Shown here one piece after another: positions 15,952-24,025 of a DNA stretch of 34,719 nt (positions within the stretch are counted from its first letter, which is position 1; each line of letters starts with the position of its first letter). Source of the DNA: Bacillota bacterium. GTDB lineage: Bacteria; Bacillota; Clostridia; Tissierellales; MES13. The stretch covers positions 1-34,719 of the forward strand of contig VEND01000156.1 in assembly GCA_009711765.1 (NCBI GenBank). Direction: 5' to 3'. The notes below the pieces were generated by a model. The model searched no databases. It worked only from the letters and a program-made list of their open reading frames with translations, and was not told the origin of the DNA. Position numbers and translations under genes: made by a program.

Positions 15952-17307
15952 ATGAAAAGGGCAGTATATGCTTTTGTTTTATGTTTTGGCTTAATACTTG
16001 GAGTATTAGGAGAAACTAATGGACTTTTTTTTCCATTGATGCTTATAGGTATTATTAGTGCAGGATTTATTTTATTAAATGATTATGAAAAGGGAACCTA
16101 TATTATAGGTTTATATGCATTATTAGATTTTTTTATTAGAGAAATTGTTAAAAGTGCAACTTTAGGCAGTTTATGGGATGAGTTATTATTTGTTTTTTTA
16201 GTTTTATTATGGATATATAAATGGTTTGTCCATAGAAGGGATAAAGGATATAAATGGACACCTTTAGAAGCACCTTTAATTATATTTTTTGGATTTAGTA
16301 TTTTTCATTTGATTGTTAATTCTCCTGATATCAGCATTTCAATAGAAGGTTTTAGGGCTGTAGTACAATATATGCTTTGGTACTTTTTAGTTGTTCAATT
16401 ATTAAAGACTAAAAAGGGTGCAAAGAGATTATATTTGATTATACTTTTTACAGGAATTATATTAGGATTCCATGGAGTATATCAATATATCATTGGAGTT
16501 GAGATGCCATCAAATTGGGTAGATAGTGTGGAAAAAGGAATAAGAACTAGAGTTTTTTCGATAATAGGAAGCCCTAATATATTAGGAAGTATAATGACTC
16601 TTACTATACCTATGGGATTGTCTTTAGTTTATGCTGAAAGAAAGTATTTAAAGAAAATATTTTTCGCTATTTCGACAATTGCAATGACAGGTTGTTTGGT
16701 ATTTACTTTCTCTAGAGGAGCTTGGATAGGATTTATTGTAGCTATGGTAATATTTGTTTTATTAAAGGATAAAAGATTAATAATACCAGGCATAGTTTTT
16801 ATTATAATAGTTGTTATATTTGTACCATCGGTTACTGATAGAATGGCTTATATGATGAGTGAACATTATATTTCTAGAAGTTTAGAAGGTGGAAGATTAA
16901 TAAGATGGCTAACAGGTATAGAAATGTTAAAGGAAAGTCCACTTTTAGGTGTTGGATTAGGACATTTCGGTGGTGCAGTAGCAATGAATAATAATATTCC
17001 AGGAACCTTTTATATGGACAACTTTTATTTAAAGACAGCTGTTGAAATGGGAATACTAGGATTACTTGCTTATTTTTATTTAATGTATCAAGTGGTAATA
17101 TGGAGTTATAGAACTTTAATAATTCTTGAGGATAAGTATTTAAAAAATATAATTATAGGAGCTTTGTCGGGTATGACAGGGGTTTTAGCCCATAATTTTG
17201 TTGAAAATGTATTTGAAGTTCCTATGATGGTAACTTATTTTTGGATACTAGCAGGGATTATAATGTTTTTAAGACATAGAAAAATATATGAAGATATATC
17301 TTGTTAG
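15952..17307 (+). CDS. O-antigen ligase / Wzy polymerase family membrane protein
   Basis: This polytopic membrane protein of 451 residues has roughly ten or more helices spread along its length. The family joins or polymerises lipid-linked glycans at the outer face of the membrane. The diagnostic Wzy_C/WaaL region is GSPNILGSIMTLTIPMGLSL (about 206-225), FSRGAWIGFIVAM, and RLIRWLTGIEMLKESPLLG followed by VGLGHFGG (about 318-345). GGTGG precedes the ATG. In a Gram-positive the likely job is polymerising the repeat unit or transferring it to a carrier or wall acceptor. Which of these it does cannot be settled by sequence alone. Confidence 0.85.
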   Translation: MKRAVYAFVLCFGLILGVLGETNGLFFPLMLIGIISAGFILLNDYEKGTYIIGLYALLDFFIREIVKSATLGSLWDELLFVFLVLLWIYKWFVHRRDKGYKWTPLEAPLIIFFGFSIFHLIVNSPDISISIEGFRAVVQYMLWYFLVVQLLKTKKGAKRLYLIILFTGIILGFHGVYQYIIGVEMPSNWVDSVEKGIRTRVFSIIGSPNILGSIMTLTIPMGLSLVYAERKYLKKIFFAISTIAMTGCLVFTFSRGAWIGFIVAMVIFVLLKDKRLIIPGIVFIIIVVIFVPSVTDRMAYMMSEHYISRSLEGGRLIRWLTGIEMLKESPLLGVGLGHFGGAVAMNNNIPGTFYMDNFYLKTAVEMGILGLLAYFYLMYQVVIWSYRTLIILEDKYLKNIIIGALSGMTGVLAHNFVENVFEVPMMVTYFWILAGIIMFLRHRKIYEDISC

Positions 17308-17311
17308 TTAA

Positions 17312-17371
17312 CCTGGGGTCATATATCGACAATATTTCCCCGGGAATAAAGGATAGTCCATAGACTGGAGG
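17312..17371 (+). promoter_or_regulatory. GC-rich structured leader before the secreted protein gene
   Basis: Hairpin 1: CCTGGGG (17312-17318) pairs with CCCCGGG (17338-17344), with one G-U, across a 19-base loop. Hairpin 2 has two exclusive forms: AGTC/GACT (17355-17358 with 17363-17366), which leaves GGAGGG free, or TCCA/TGGA (17357-17360 with 17366-17369), which covers part of it. No T-run follows hairpin 1, so it is not a simple terminator. Confidence 0.45.
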
Positions 17372-17379
17372 GAAAATAC

Positions 17380-17913
17380 ATGTTGATAAAAAGTAAAAAA
17401 TGGTTAGTTTTACTAGTGTTAATTGGGTTAACTGTAATTGGAGGAAAGACATTTGCTGATCCAGGAGCTGAGGAGGATCCTTTAGTTACTTTAAGTTACG
17501 TTGAAAAAAGAATAGAGCAAGTGAAATATTATATCGATCAGAAAATTGGCGATGTTTTAACAGCAACAGATGAAAATTCAAATGAAATAAAAGAAATTAA
17601 TAATCAATTAGAAGAAATTAATAATAATGAAACTAGTACCTCTAAAGGTAGTTCGCTTACAGTTATTCAATTAAAAAAAGGACAAAAGCTTATTTGCAAT
17701 AAAGGAACTGAGATAATTGTAAGAAGTGGTAAGGTAAGTGCTATTACAAGTGAGTTAGGGGGACTGTCAGATATAACCTCAGCTAAGGATTTAAAGATGA
17801 ATGAAAATGTAGAAAAAAATCATCTGATTATTATACCCCGTGATGATGGGAGAGGTGTTTTAGCTATTCAAAATTCATATATAATGGTTACAGGAGGTTA
17901 TGAAATTAAGTAA
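17380..17913 (+). CDS. Secreted protein of an uncharacterised Firmicutes family
   Basis: This 177-residue exported protein has a signal peptide (LIKSKKWLVLLVLIGLTVIG, cut near TFA-DPG). It is followed by a short coiled-coil segment (YVEKRIEQVKYYIDQKIGDV and a Glu/Asn-rich stretch to about 88). A globular C-terminal domain (about 95-177) contains VIQLKKGQKLICNKGTEIIV, RSGKVSAITSE, LSDITSAKDLKMNE, NHLIIIPRDDGRG and a final YIMVTGGYEIK. I recall the same domain order in uncharacterised secreted Firmicutes proteins, but no function is known to me. GGAGGG precedes the ATG within a structured leader. It lies between the ligase/polymerase and a methyltransferase. Confidence 0.65.
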   Translation: MLIKSKKWLVLLVLIGLTVIGGKTFADPGAEEDPLVTLSYVEKRIEQVKYYIDQKIGDVLTATDENSNEIKEINNQLEEINNNETSTSKGSSLTVIQLKKGQKLICNKGTEIIVRSGKVSAITSELGGLSDITSAKDLKMNENVEKNHLIIIPRDDGRGVLAIQNSYIMVTGGYEIK

Positions 17914-17938
17914 CCTAATGTAAAAAGGAGATATATAA

Positions 17939-18784
17939 ATGGGATTTAAAACTAATTTATTAAAAAGTACAAACAAGTTATTTCCATTACCTATTCATCC
18001 ATTTAATTTACAGAATCAAGGGAAAAAGACCTATGCAAGATGGCAGTATGAAAAGGGAGAAGATACAATAAAGTTTTTTTTAGATAGTGTTAATATTAAG
18101 GAAATGTTTTATAACAAAGAGGTACTTGACATTGGATGTGGTGCAGCAGGGAAAACTCTTTATTATGCTTCTAATAATGCAAAGAAAGTCTATGGAGTAG
18201 ACGTAGTAGATGGATATAAAAAAGAAGCTAATAAATTAGCTAAAGATTTAGGGCTAGAAGAAAGGTTTGAATTTTTATTAGAAGATGCAAAGGAAATGTC
18301 CTTTGAGGATAATAGCTTTGATGTTATTATAATAAACGATGCTATGGAGCATGTGGATTTTCCTAAAGAAGTTTTAGATGAGTGTTATAGAGTATTAAAA
18401 CCTAAGGGCAAAATATTTTTAAATTTCCCTCCATATTATCATCCCTTCGGAGCTCATTTAAGTGATGTAATTGGTATACCATGGGTTCATTTATTTTTTA
18501 GCGATGATACTTTGATAAAGGGATATAAGGATTTAGTTAAAAATTTACCTGATGGGGATAAAAGAATTAAATTTAGAATAAGTAAGGATAATAAGGGAAA
18601 GGAATATTTCTCTTATATAAATAAAATGACAATAAAAAGGTTTAATAATATATTACCTAAAACAAATTTTAAAATAAGGTATTATAAAGAAGTGCCACTT
18701 AGAAACTTTTTTAAACCATTAACTTTAATACCAGGTATAAAAGAAGCCTTTGTAAAGATGGTAGTTGTGATTTTAGAAAAATAA
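17939..18784 (+). CDS. Class I SAM-dependent methyltransferase
   Basis: This 281-residue cytoplasmic methyltransferase has motif I EVLDIGCGAAGKT at 61-73, then YGVDVVDGYKKEANKLA (motif II acid), FEFLLEDAKEMSFEDNSFDV (motif III region) and INDAMEHVDFPKEVLDECYRVLKPKGKIFL as separate blocks characteristic of Methyltransf_11. The C-terminal half (170-281) contains aromatic and basic segments that probably bind substrate. AAAAGGAG precedes the ATG. Within the polysaccharide block it may methylate a sugar or a lipid-linked intermediate, but the substrate is unknown. Confidence 0.82.
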   Translation: MGFKTNLLKSTNKLFPLPIHPFNLQNQGKKTYARWQYEKGEDTIKFFLDSVNIKEMFYNKEVLDIGCGAAGKTLYYASNNAKKVYGVDVVDGYKKEANKLAKDLGLEERFEFLLEDAKEMSFEDNSFDVIIINDAMEHVDFPKEVLDECYRVLKPKGKIFLNFPPYYHPFGAHLSDVIGIPWVHLFFSDDTLIKGYKDLVKNLPDGDKRIKFRISKDNKGKEYFSYINKMTIKRFNNILPKTNFKIRYYKEVPLRNFFKPLTLIPGIKEAFVKMVVVILEK

Positions 18785-18812
18785 TAGGAAAATATTTAAA
18801 GGAGTTAAATCC

Positions 18813-19916
18813 ATGGAAGATAAAAATAAAATTATTTTATCTGGATATTATGGCTTTGATAATAGCGGCGATGATGCAATATTAAAAGCTGTTATTTCAG
18901 ATTTAAAAATTGAAGATGAAAATCTTCATATTACTGTATTTTCTAAAAATCCGGATAAAACAAAGAAAAACTATGGCGTAAAATCAATAGATAGATTTAA
19001 TATAATATCTATTATAAAAGAAATTTATAATACTGATGTTTTCATAAGTGGCGGGGGAAGTCTTCTTCAGGATGTAACGAGTACAAAGTCTATAATTTAT
19101 TATTTAGCTTTAATTTATATATCTAAAATATTAAATAAGCCAGTTATGGTTTATGCAAACGGAATAGGGCCAATAAATAGAAAATTCAACAGATTTCTTA
19201 CAAAGAAAATGTTAAATAAGGTAGATAAAATTTCTTTAAGAGATGTTAACTCTAAAAAAACCGTTGAAGACTTAGGAGTAAAGAATAAAAATATTACAGT
19301 GACTGCAGACCCTGTTTACACTTTAAAACCTGCTGATAAAAAAAGGGTAAAAGAAATTTTAAATTATGAAAATATACCTACAGATAAACCATTAATAGGA
19401 GTAGCCATTAGAGATTGGAATAATTCAGATAAATTATTAAAGGTAATACCAGAGGCTATAGATTATATATCAAATAATTATAATGCTAATGTTATATTAA
19501 TACCTATGCATTACCCAGAGGACTTAAGAATAAGTAAAAAAGCAATTGCTTTAACAAAAACAGATTGTTTTTTAATTTCTGAAAAATATAGTGTTGAAGA
19601 ACTTATGGGAGTTATAAACAATTTAGAGATGATTATAGCTATGAGATTACACTCATTAATATATGCTGCGACTCAAGCTGTTCCTATGGTAGGAATAGTA
19701 TATGATCCAAAGGTTGATGGATTTATGGATACAATAGGTTTAGAAAGTAAGATAAATATAGATGAATTAGAAAAAGTAGAGCTTTTTACTAAAATAGAAA
19801 ATGTATGGAATAATAAAACTAAAATAAATAAACATCTCTTAGAAAGTAGAGAGAAATTCAGAGAAAAAGCCCATGAGAATGTAGAAATGGTTCTAGATTT
19901 ATTAAAAAGCAGGTGA
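18813..19916 (+). CDS. csaB: Polysaccharide pyruvyl transferase (CsaB family)
   Basis: This 367-residue enzyme is predicted to transfer a pyruvyl ketal from phosphoenolpyruvate onto a wall-polymer sugar. In SLH-bearing Firmicutes such pyruvylated ManNAc anchors S-layer proteins. Motifs are GYYGFDNSGDDAILKAV at the N-terminus, FISGGGSLLQDVTS, VYANGIGPINRKFNR, GVAIRDWNNSDKLLK in the middle, and AMRLHSLIYAATQAVPMVGI (conserved RLH) near 275-295. AAGGAG precedes the ATG. The TagA-type ManNAc transferase follows immediately, a frequent pairing. No SLH-domain protein is present in the window, so S-layer anchoring is inferred, not seen. Confidence 0.88.
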   Translation: MEDKNKIILSGYYGFDNSGDDAILKAVISDLKIEDENLHITVFSKNPDKTKKNYGVKSIDRFNIISIIKEIYNTDVFISGGGSLLQDVTSTKSIIYYLALIYISKILNKPVMVYANGIGPINRKFNRFLTKKMLNKVDKISLRDVNSKKTVEDLGVKNKNITVTADPVYTLKPADKKRVKEILNYENIPTDKPLIGVAIRDWNNSDKLLKVIPEAIDYISNNYNANVILIPMHYPEDLRISKKAIALTKTDCFLISEKYSVEELMGVINNLEMIIAMRLHSLIYAATQAVPMVGIVYDPKVDGFMDTIGLESKINIDELEKVELFTKIENVWNNKTKINKHLLESREKFREKAHENVEMVLDLLKSR

Positions 19917-19920
19917 TGTG

Positions 19921-20679
19921 ATGAAAGAAATTGTAAGTATAATGGATGTAGATATTGATAAAATAACTTTAAGAGAGGCAAATGAAAAAGTAAAAGATTT
20001 TTTAAAAAAAGAAAAGCCAAGTATTATATATACACCGAATACAGAAATTATAATGGCTGCTGATAAAGATCCTTTTCTTAAAGATATTTTAAATGACGGG
20101 GACTTAACAATAGCTGATGGAATAGGACTTGTTTACGCCGCTAGAATTAAAAATAAAGATTTACCAGAAAGGGTTACAGGTTATGATCTTTCATTAAATA
20201 TTTTAGAGATTGCTAATAAATTTGGGTATAGTATTTTTCTATTAGGTGGCAAAGAAGGAATAGGTGAAATTGCAAAGGAAAAAATAAAACAAAAATACCC
20301 AAATGTTAAGATAGTAGGTGTACAAAATGGTTATTTTAAGGGTACACATATTGGATTTAAAGACCATAAAGAAGAAAAAAAAGTTATAAGTGATATAAAT
20401 AAATCAAAGGCAGATATATTATTTGTTGGACTAGGCGCACCTAAACAGGAATTTTGGATACATGAAAATAAAACTAAACTTAATAATAAAGTTATTATAG
20501 GAAATGGAGGAACAATAGACCATTTAGCAGGAATAGTAAAAAGAGCTCCTCAAATATATCAAAATTTAGGTATAGAGTGGCTTTATAGACTTATAAAAGA
20601 GCCTAATAGAATTAAAAGACAAAAAGTACTTCCTTTATTTGTACTTAAAGTTTTATTTTCTAAGAATATAATTAGATGA
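19921..20679 (+). CDS. tagA: N-acetylmannosaminyltransferase, TagA/WecG/CpsF family (GT26)
   Basis: This 252-residue membrane-associated enzyme is predicted to add ManNAc (or ManNAcA) from UDP onto a lipid-linked GlcNAc, an early step in wall-polymer assembly. Motifs include TPNTEIIMAADKDP, GDLTIADGIGLVYAA, ERVTGYDLS, SIFLLGGKEGIGEIAKEKI, KADILFVGLGAPKQEFWI and NGGTIDHLAGIVKRAP. The C-terminal basic tail (NRIKRQKVLPLFVLKVLFSK) is typical for membrane contact. A GTG lies just before, but AGGTGA overlaps the upstream csaB stop and is spaced for the ATG at 19921. With the ManNAc dehydrogenase and CsaB it points to a ManNAc-based polymer. Confidence 0.88.
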   Translation: MKEIVSIMDVDIDKITLREANEKVKDFLKKEKPSIIYTPNTEIIMAADKDPFLKDILNDGDLTIADGIGLVYAARIKNKDLPERVTGYDLSLNILEIANKFGYSIFLLGGKEGIGEIAKEKIKQKYPNVKIVGVQNGYFKGTHIGFKDHKEEKKVISDINKSKADILFVGLGAPKQEFWIHENKTKLNNKVIIGNGGTIDHLAGIVKRAPQIYQNLGIEWLYRLIKEPNRIKRQKVLPLFVLKVLFSKNIIR

Positions 20680-20694
20680 TAAAGGGGGATAACA

Positions 20695-21561
20695 ATGAAA
20701 TTACTCGGAAGGAATTGGTATAATTATGTAATTGAATATTTAATGATAGCCTTAGGTACACTAACATTAGCTTTGGCATTGAATATATTTTTAGAACCTA
20801 ATACAGTCGCTCCTGGTGGTGTAACAGGTTTGGCTATTGTTATTAAAAAGGTGACAGATGGACTTTTTAAGGTTTACTTAACTAACCTTTTGATTAACAT
20901 ACCATTATTTATTATTGGTGTAATAGTTATTGGAAAATCCTTTGGATTTAAAACGTTATATGGAACATTGGCTTTATCTTTTTTTATAAGATTTTTGCCA
21001 CACACCAGTGCCACAGATAATTTGCTTTTAGCATCCATATTCGGTGGAGTGCTATCAGGTATAGGTCTTGGGCTGGTGTTTAAATTTGGAGGAACAACTG
21101 GAGGAACAGATTTAGCAGGTTCTATACTAAATAAATTTTTTCCAAGTTTTTCTACAGCAAACTTGATGATGTTTATAGATTTATTTGTTGTTGCCAGTGC
21201 TGGAATTGTAGATAAAAAGTTAGAAACATCACTATATTCTATAATAGCTTTATATATTACTGTAAAGGTAATAGACCAATTCCTAGAAGGAATGGGATAT
21301 GCAAAGGCATTTTATATAATTTCTACCGAGCCTGATGATATAGGAGATGCTATACTTAAAAATTTAAACAGAGGAGTTACAGTTCTAAAGGGTAGAGGCA
21401 TGTATACTGGTAATGATAGAGATGTATTATTATGTGTAGTTAACAGAGCACAAATAACAAAGTTAAAAAAACTTGTTCACCAAATTGATAATAAAGCATT
21501 TGTTATGGTAACTGATGCTAATGAAGTATTAGGTGAAGGTTTTAAAAAGATAGAAAGTTAA
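20695..21561 (+). CDS. YitT-family membrane protein (DUF161 + DUF2179)
   Basis: This 288-residue protein has five or six membrane helices in residues 10-205 (IEYLMIALGTLTLALALNIF, LLINIPLFIIGVIVIG, ASIFGGVLSGIGLGLVF and others). A cytoplasmic DUF2179 domain follows at about 215-285, with AKAFYIISTEPDDIGDAI, LNRGVTVLKGRGMYTG and ALVMVTDANEVLGEGF-like strands. The APGGVTGLAIVI and GGTTGGTDLAG motifs are family hallmarks. Its transport or sensing role is not established. AAGGGGG precedes the ATG. It lies 15 bases after tagA and 12 before transketolase, so transcription may continue through. Confidence 0.85.
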   Translation: MKLLGRNWYNYVIEYLMIALGTLTLALALNIFLEPNTVAPGGVTGLAIVIKKVTDGLFKVYLTNLLINIPLFIIGVIVIGKSFGFKTLYGTLALSFFIRFLPHTSATDNLLLASIFGGVLSGIGLGLVFKFGGTTGGTDLAGSILNKFFPSFSTANLMMFIDLFVVASAGIVDKKLETSLYSIIALYITVKVIDQFLEGMGYAKAFYIISTEPDDIGDAILKNLNRGVTVLKGRGMYTGNDRDVLLCVVNRAQITKLKKLVHQIDNKAFVMVTDANEVLGEGFKKIES

Positions 21562-21573
21562 GGAGGTTTAACA

Positions 21574-22386
21574 ATGGATGAATTAAAAAAGATATCAAAC
21601 ACTTTAAGAAAAGACATAGTTAAAATGCTTAATGAAGCTTCATCGGGACATCCTGGAGGTTCATTATCAGCATGTGAGATAGTTACTACATTATTTTTTG
21701 ATGAAATGAATATTGATCCTAAAAACCCTAATATGGAAAATAGGGATAGATTTGTTTTATCAAAGGGGCATGCTGCACCAGTTTTATATGCAGCTTTAGC
21801 TGAGAAAGGATATTTTAAAAAAGAAGAGTTAATGAAATTAAGAAAGACAAATGCAATGCTTCAAGGGCACCCTGATATGAAAGGAACACCTGGTGTTGAT
21901 ATGTCTACTGGTTCTTTAGGACAGGGATTATCGTCAGCAAATGGAATGGCTTTATCATTTAAACTTGATAATAAAGAATCTAGAGTTTATGTATTATTAG
22001 GCGATGGAGAATTACAAGAAGGAATGGTTTGGGAGGCAGCTATGTTTTCTGCACATAACAAATTAGATAATTTAACTGCCTTTATCGATCATAATGGACT
22101 TCAAATTGATGGTGAAAATAAGAAAGTTATGAATGTAGAACCCCTTGATAAAAAGTTTGAAGCCTTTGGATGGAATGTAATAAAAATAGATGGCCATGAT
22201 TTTAAAGAGATTAAAAATGCAATAGAAGAAAGTAAAAAAACAAAGGATAAACCTACTGTTGTAATAGCAAAGACAGTTAAAGGAAAAGGAGTTTCATATA
22301 TGGAAAATCAAGCAGGATGGCATGGAAAAGCTCCTAGTGATGAAGAAACTGAAAAAGCACTTAAAGAACTTGGGGGTGAATTATAA
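21574..22386 (+). CDS. Transketolase, N-terminal subunit (TPP-binding)
   Basis: This 270-residue first half of a split transketolase serves the non-oxidative pentose phosphate pathway, moving two-carbon units between sugar phosphates. It contains SSGHPGGSLSACEI, FVLSKGHAAPVLYAALAE and STGSLGQGLSSANGMALS. The TPP/Mg motif GDGELQEGMVWEAAMFSAHN runs to about residue 167 and is followed by NLTAFIDHNGLQIDG. AAGGAGG precedes the ATG. The C-terminal subunit overlaps its stop by one base (TAATG), which ensures matched expression. Split transketolases are common in anaerobic Firmicutes and archaea. Confidence 0.95.
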   Translation: MDELKKISNTLRKDIVKMLNEASSGHPGGSLSACEIVTTLFFDEMNIDPKNPNMENRDRFVLSKGHAAPVLYAALAEKGYFKKEELMKLRKTNAMLQGHPDMKGTPGVDMSTGSLGQGLSSANGMALSFKLDNKESRVYVLLGDGELQEGMVWEAAMFSAHNKLDNLTAFIDHNGLQIDGENKKVMNVEPLDKKFEAFGWNVIKIDGHDFKEIKNAIEESKKTKDKPTVVIAKTVKGKGVSYMENQAGWHGKAPSDEETEKALKELGGEL

Positions 22387-23315
22387 TGACAATGAAGGCT
22401 ACAAGAGATGCATATGGTGAGGCATTAAAGGAATTAGCTAAAGAAAATGAAAATGTTATAGTTTTTGATGCCGATTTATCAAAATCAACTAGGACGGCTA
22501 AATTTAAAGAGGTTTGTCCAGAAAGATTTATAAATGTTGGTATAGCAGAACAAAATTTAATAGGAACAGCTGCTGGTTTATCTACAACGGGAAAAATCCC
22601 ATTTGCAAGTACATTTGCTATGTTTGCCAGTGGAAGAGCCTTTGAAATAATCAGAAATTCGGTAGCATATCCAAAGTTAAATGTAAAAATAGCTGCAACA
22701 CATGCTGGTATAACTGTTGGAGAAGATGGTGCATCCCATCAATCTGTAGAAGATATAAGTTTAATGAGAAGTATACCTAATATGACAGTTTTAAATCCTG
22801 CTGATTTCTTTGAAGCTAAAAAGGCAGTATTTAAAGCAGCTGAATATAAAGGGCCTGTATATATTAGACTAGGTAGAGGTAAAGTACCTAGAATATATAA
22901 TGAGGATTATAATTTCGAAATTGGTAAAGGAGACCTTTTAAAGGAAGGTAAAGACGTAGCTATTATAGCTACAGGAATGATGGTTTCAAAAGCCTTAGAA
23001 GCTAGAGAAAAGTTACTAAATGAAGGTATAGAAGCAAGGGTTATTAATATACATACAATAAAACCCATAGATAAAGAAATAATAATTAAAGCAGCAAAGG
23101 AAACTAAAGCGATAGTAACAGCTGAAGAACACAGTATAATAGGAGGACTTGGAAGTGCTGTAACAGAAGTAGTTTCAGAAAATGCTCCTATAAAGGTAAA
23201 AAGAGTTGGGATTAAAGATGTATTTGGAGAATCAGGAAAAGCTGATGAACTAGTTGAGAAATATGGTTTAACAGCAGATAATTTAATTAAAGAGGTTAAA
23301 GAAGTATTAAAATAG
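22386..23315 (+). CDS. Transketolase, C-terminal subunit
   Basis: This 309-residue partner completes the transketolase active site. The pyrimidine-binding half carries RFINVGIAEQNLIGTAAGLS with the catalytic Glu, FASTFAMFASGRAFEII, THAGITVGEDGASHQSVEDI and NMTVLNPADFFEAKKA. The C-terminal domain runs from about 190 (VAIIATGMMVSKALEAREKL) to the end, with the EEHSIIGGLGSAVTE motif. The ATG overlaps the upstream TAA, and GGGGGTGA supplies the ribosome site five bases before. A second ATG at 22392 is less well placed. A terminator follows directly. Confidence 0.95.
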   Translation: MTMKATRDAYGEALKELAKENENVIVFDADLSKSTRTAKFKEVCPERFINVGIAEQNLIGTAAGLSTTGKIPFASTFAMFASGRAFEIIRNSVAYPKLNVKIAATHAGITVGEDGASHQSVEDISLMRSIPNMTVLNPADFFEAKKAVFKAAEYKGPVYIRLGRGKVPRIYNEDYNFEIGKGDLLKEGKDVAIIATGMMVSKALEAREKLLNEGIEARVINIHTIKPIDKEIIIKAAKETKAIVTAEEHSIIGGLGSAVTEVVSENAPIKVKRVGIKDVFGESGKADELVEKYGLTADNLIKEVKEVLK

Positions 23316-23347
23316 AAATAAGGTGGAATGTCCACCTTATTTTTTTA
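23316..23347 (+). terminator. Rho-independent terminator after transketolase
   Basis: A 12-bp perfect stem (23316-23327 with 23331-23342, core ATAAGGTGGA) with a tight ATG loop is followed by a T-run. Confidence 0.9.
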
Positions 23348-23434
23348 TGTATTTTTTTAATATATTTCTATTATAATCATATTATTAAAAGATTAGGAAT
23401 AATATTTATAAATTAGACTTTGAGGGGGTATTTG

Positions 23435-23872
23435 GTGAAAAGGGTTTGGATACTTGTGCTAATAGTAATAATAATATTGGGAATAATATTTATACCTAGG
23501 ATTTTCTTTAACAAGGGAGATGATAACTTGAGTTTTAAAATATTAGAAGAAAATCAAATCCCAGAGGATATTGTCAACATGTTACCTAAATACCAGGATA
23601 AAGAAAGGGCATTAAGCTGCGAAGTAGATGAAGAGATTTATGTAATAGTTACAAGGGGAGAAAAAAGAACTGCAGGTTATGGTGTAACAATAGAAAAAAT
23701 TGAGAAAGTAAAAACTGATGATGAAGTAGAGTTTATAGTCTATGCTAAATACAAAGATCCTAAGCCTGAAGAAATTGTTCCACAGGTAATTACTTATCCA
23801 ACAGTAGTTGCAAAGTTAGAGGTCGATTCATTACCTGATAAAATTAAATTACAAACAGAGTATATGGAATAA
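23435..23872 (+). CDS. Membrane-anchored PrcB-domain-like protein
   Basis: This 145-residue protein has an N-terminal membrane anchor (VWILVLIVIIILGIIFIP, 4-21) and an extracellular domain. The motif TRGEKRTAGYGVTIEKIE (73-90) matches the PrcB_C domain, named from a Treponema protease-complex subunit and found in many short secreted Firmicutes proteins. GAGGGGG at 23422-23428 is six bases before the GTG at 23435, which is chosen over upstream TTG codons. It lies between transketolase and the Lon-like protease gene, each side closed by a terminator, so it is monocistronic. Its function is unknown; the domain is thought to assist or inhibit proteases. Confidence 0.75.
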   Translation: MKRVWILVLIVIIILGIIFIPRIFFNKGDDNLSFKILEENQIPEDIVNMLPKYQDKERALSCEVDEEIYVIVTRGEKRTAGYGVTIEKIEKVKTDDEVEFIVYAKYKDPKPEEIVPQVITYPTVVAKLEVDSLPDKIKLQTEYME

Positions 23873-23887
23873 ATAAAATTTTTGGTT

Positions 23888-23924
23888 AATCACTGGCATA
23901 AGCTGGTGATTTTACTTTTATTTT
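23888..23924 (+). terminator. Terminator after the PrcB-like gene
   Basis: A 10-bp stem with two G-U pairs (AATCACTGGC 23888-23897, GCTGGTGATT 23902-23911, loop ATAA) is followed by a T-rich tail. Confidence 0.7.
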
Positions 23925-24025
23925 CAACTATTAGAATTTTTAAAGGAGATATACTATTTTTATAGAATATATTAATTAACTTTAGTTTGAAAAAGTATAT
24001 AGATAATTTCCTGGAGGTGACAATT

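Noticed and set aside
16671..16677. Spo0A-box match TTCGACA inside the O-antigen-ligase-type gene
   Set aside because: It is a single 7-mer in coding sequence with no promoter elements nearby, so chance is the simplest explanation.
17312..17344. Hairpin after the ligase gene as a terminator
   Set aside because: No T-run follows the stem; the sequence continues GAATAAAGG. It is better described as part of the next gene's leader.
22907..23335. 142-codon minus-strand open frame over the transketolase C-terminal subunit
   Set aside because: Ser/Ile/Leu-rich shadow of the conserved gene, and its start overlaps the terminator.
23987..24025. Upstream ATG as start of the Lon-like protease
   Set aside because: It has no ribosome site, whereas GGAGGTGA stands five bases before the ATG at 24026.
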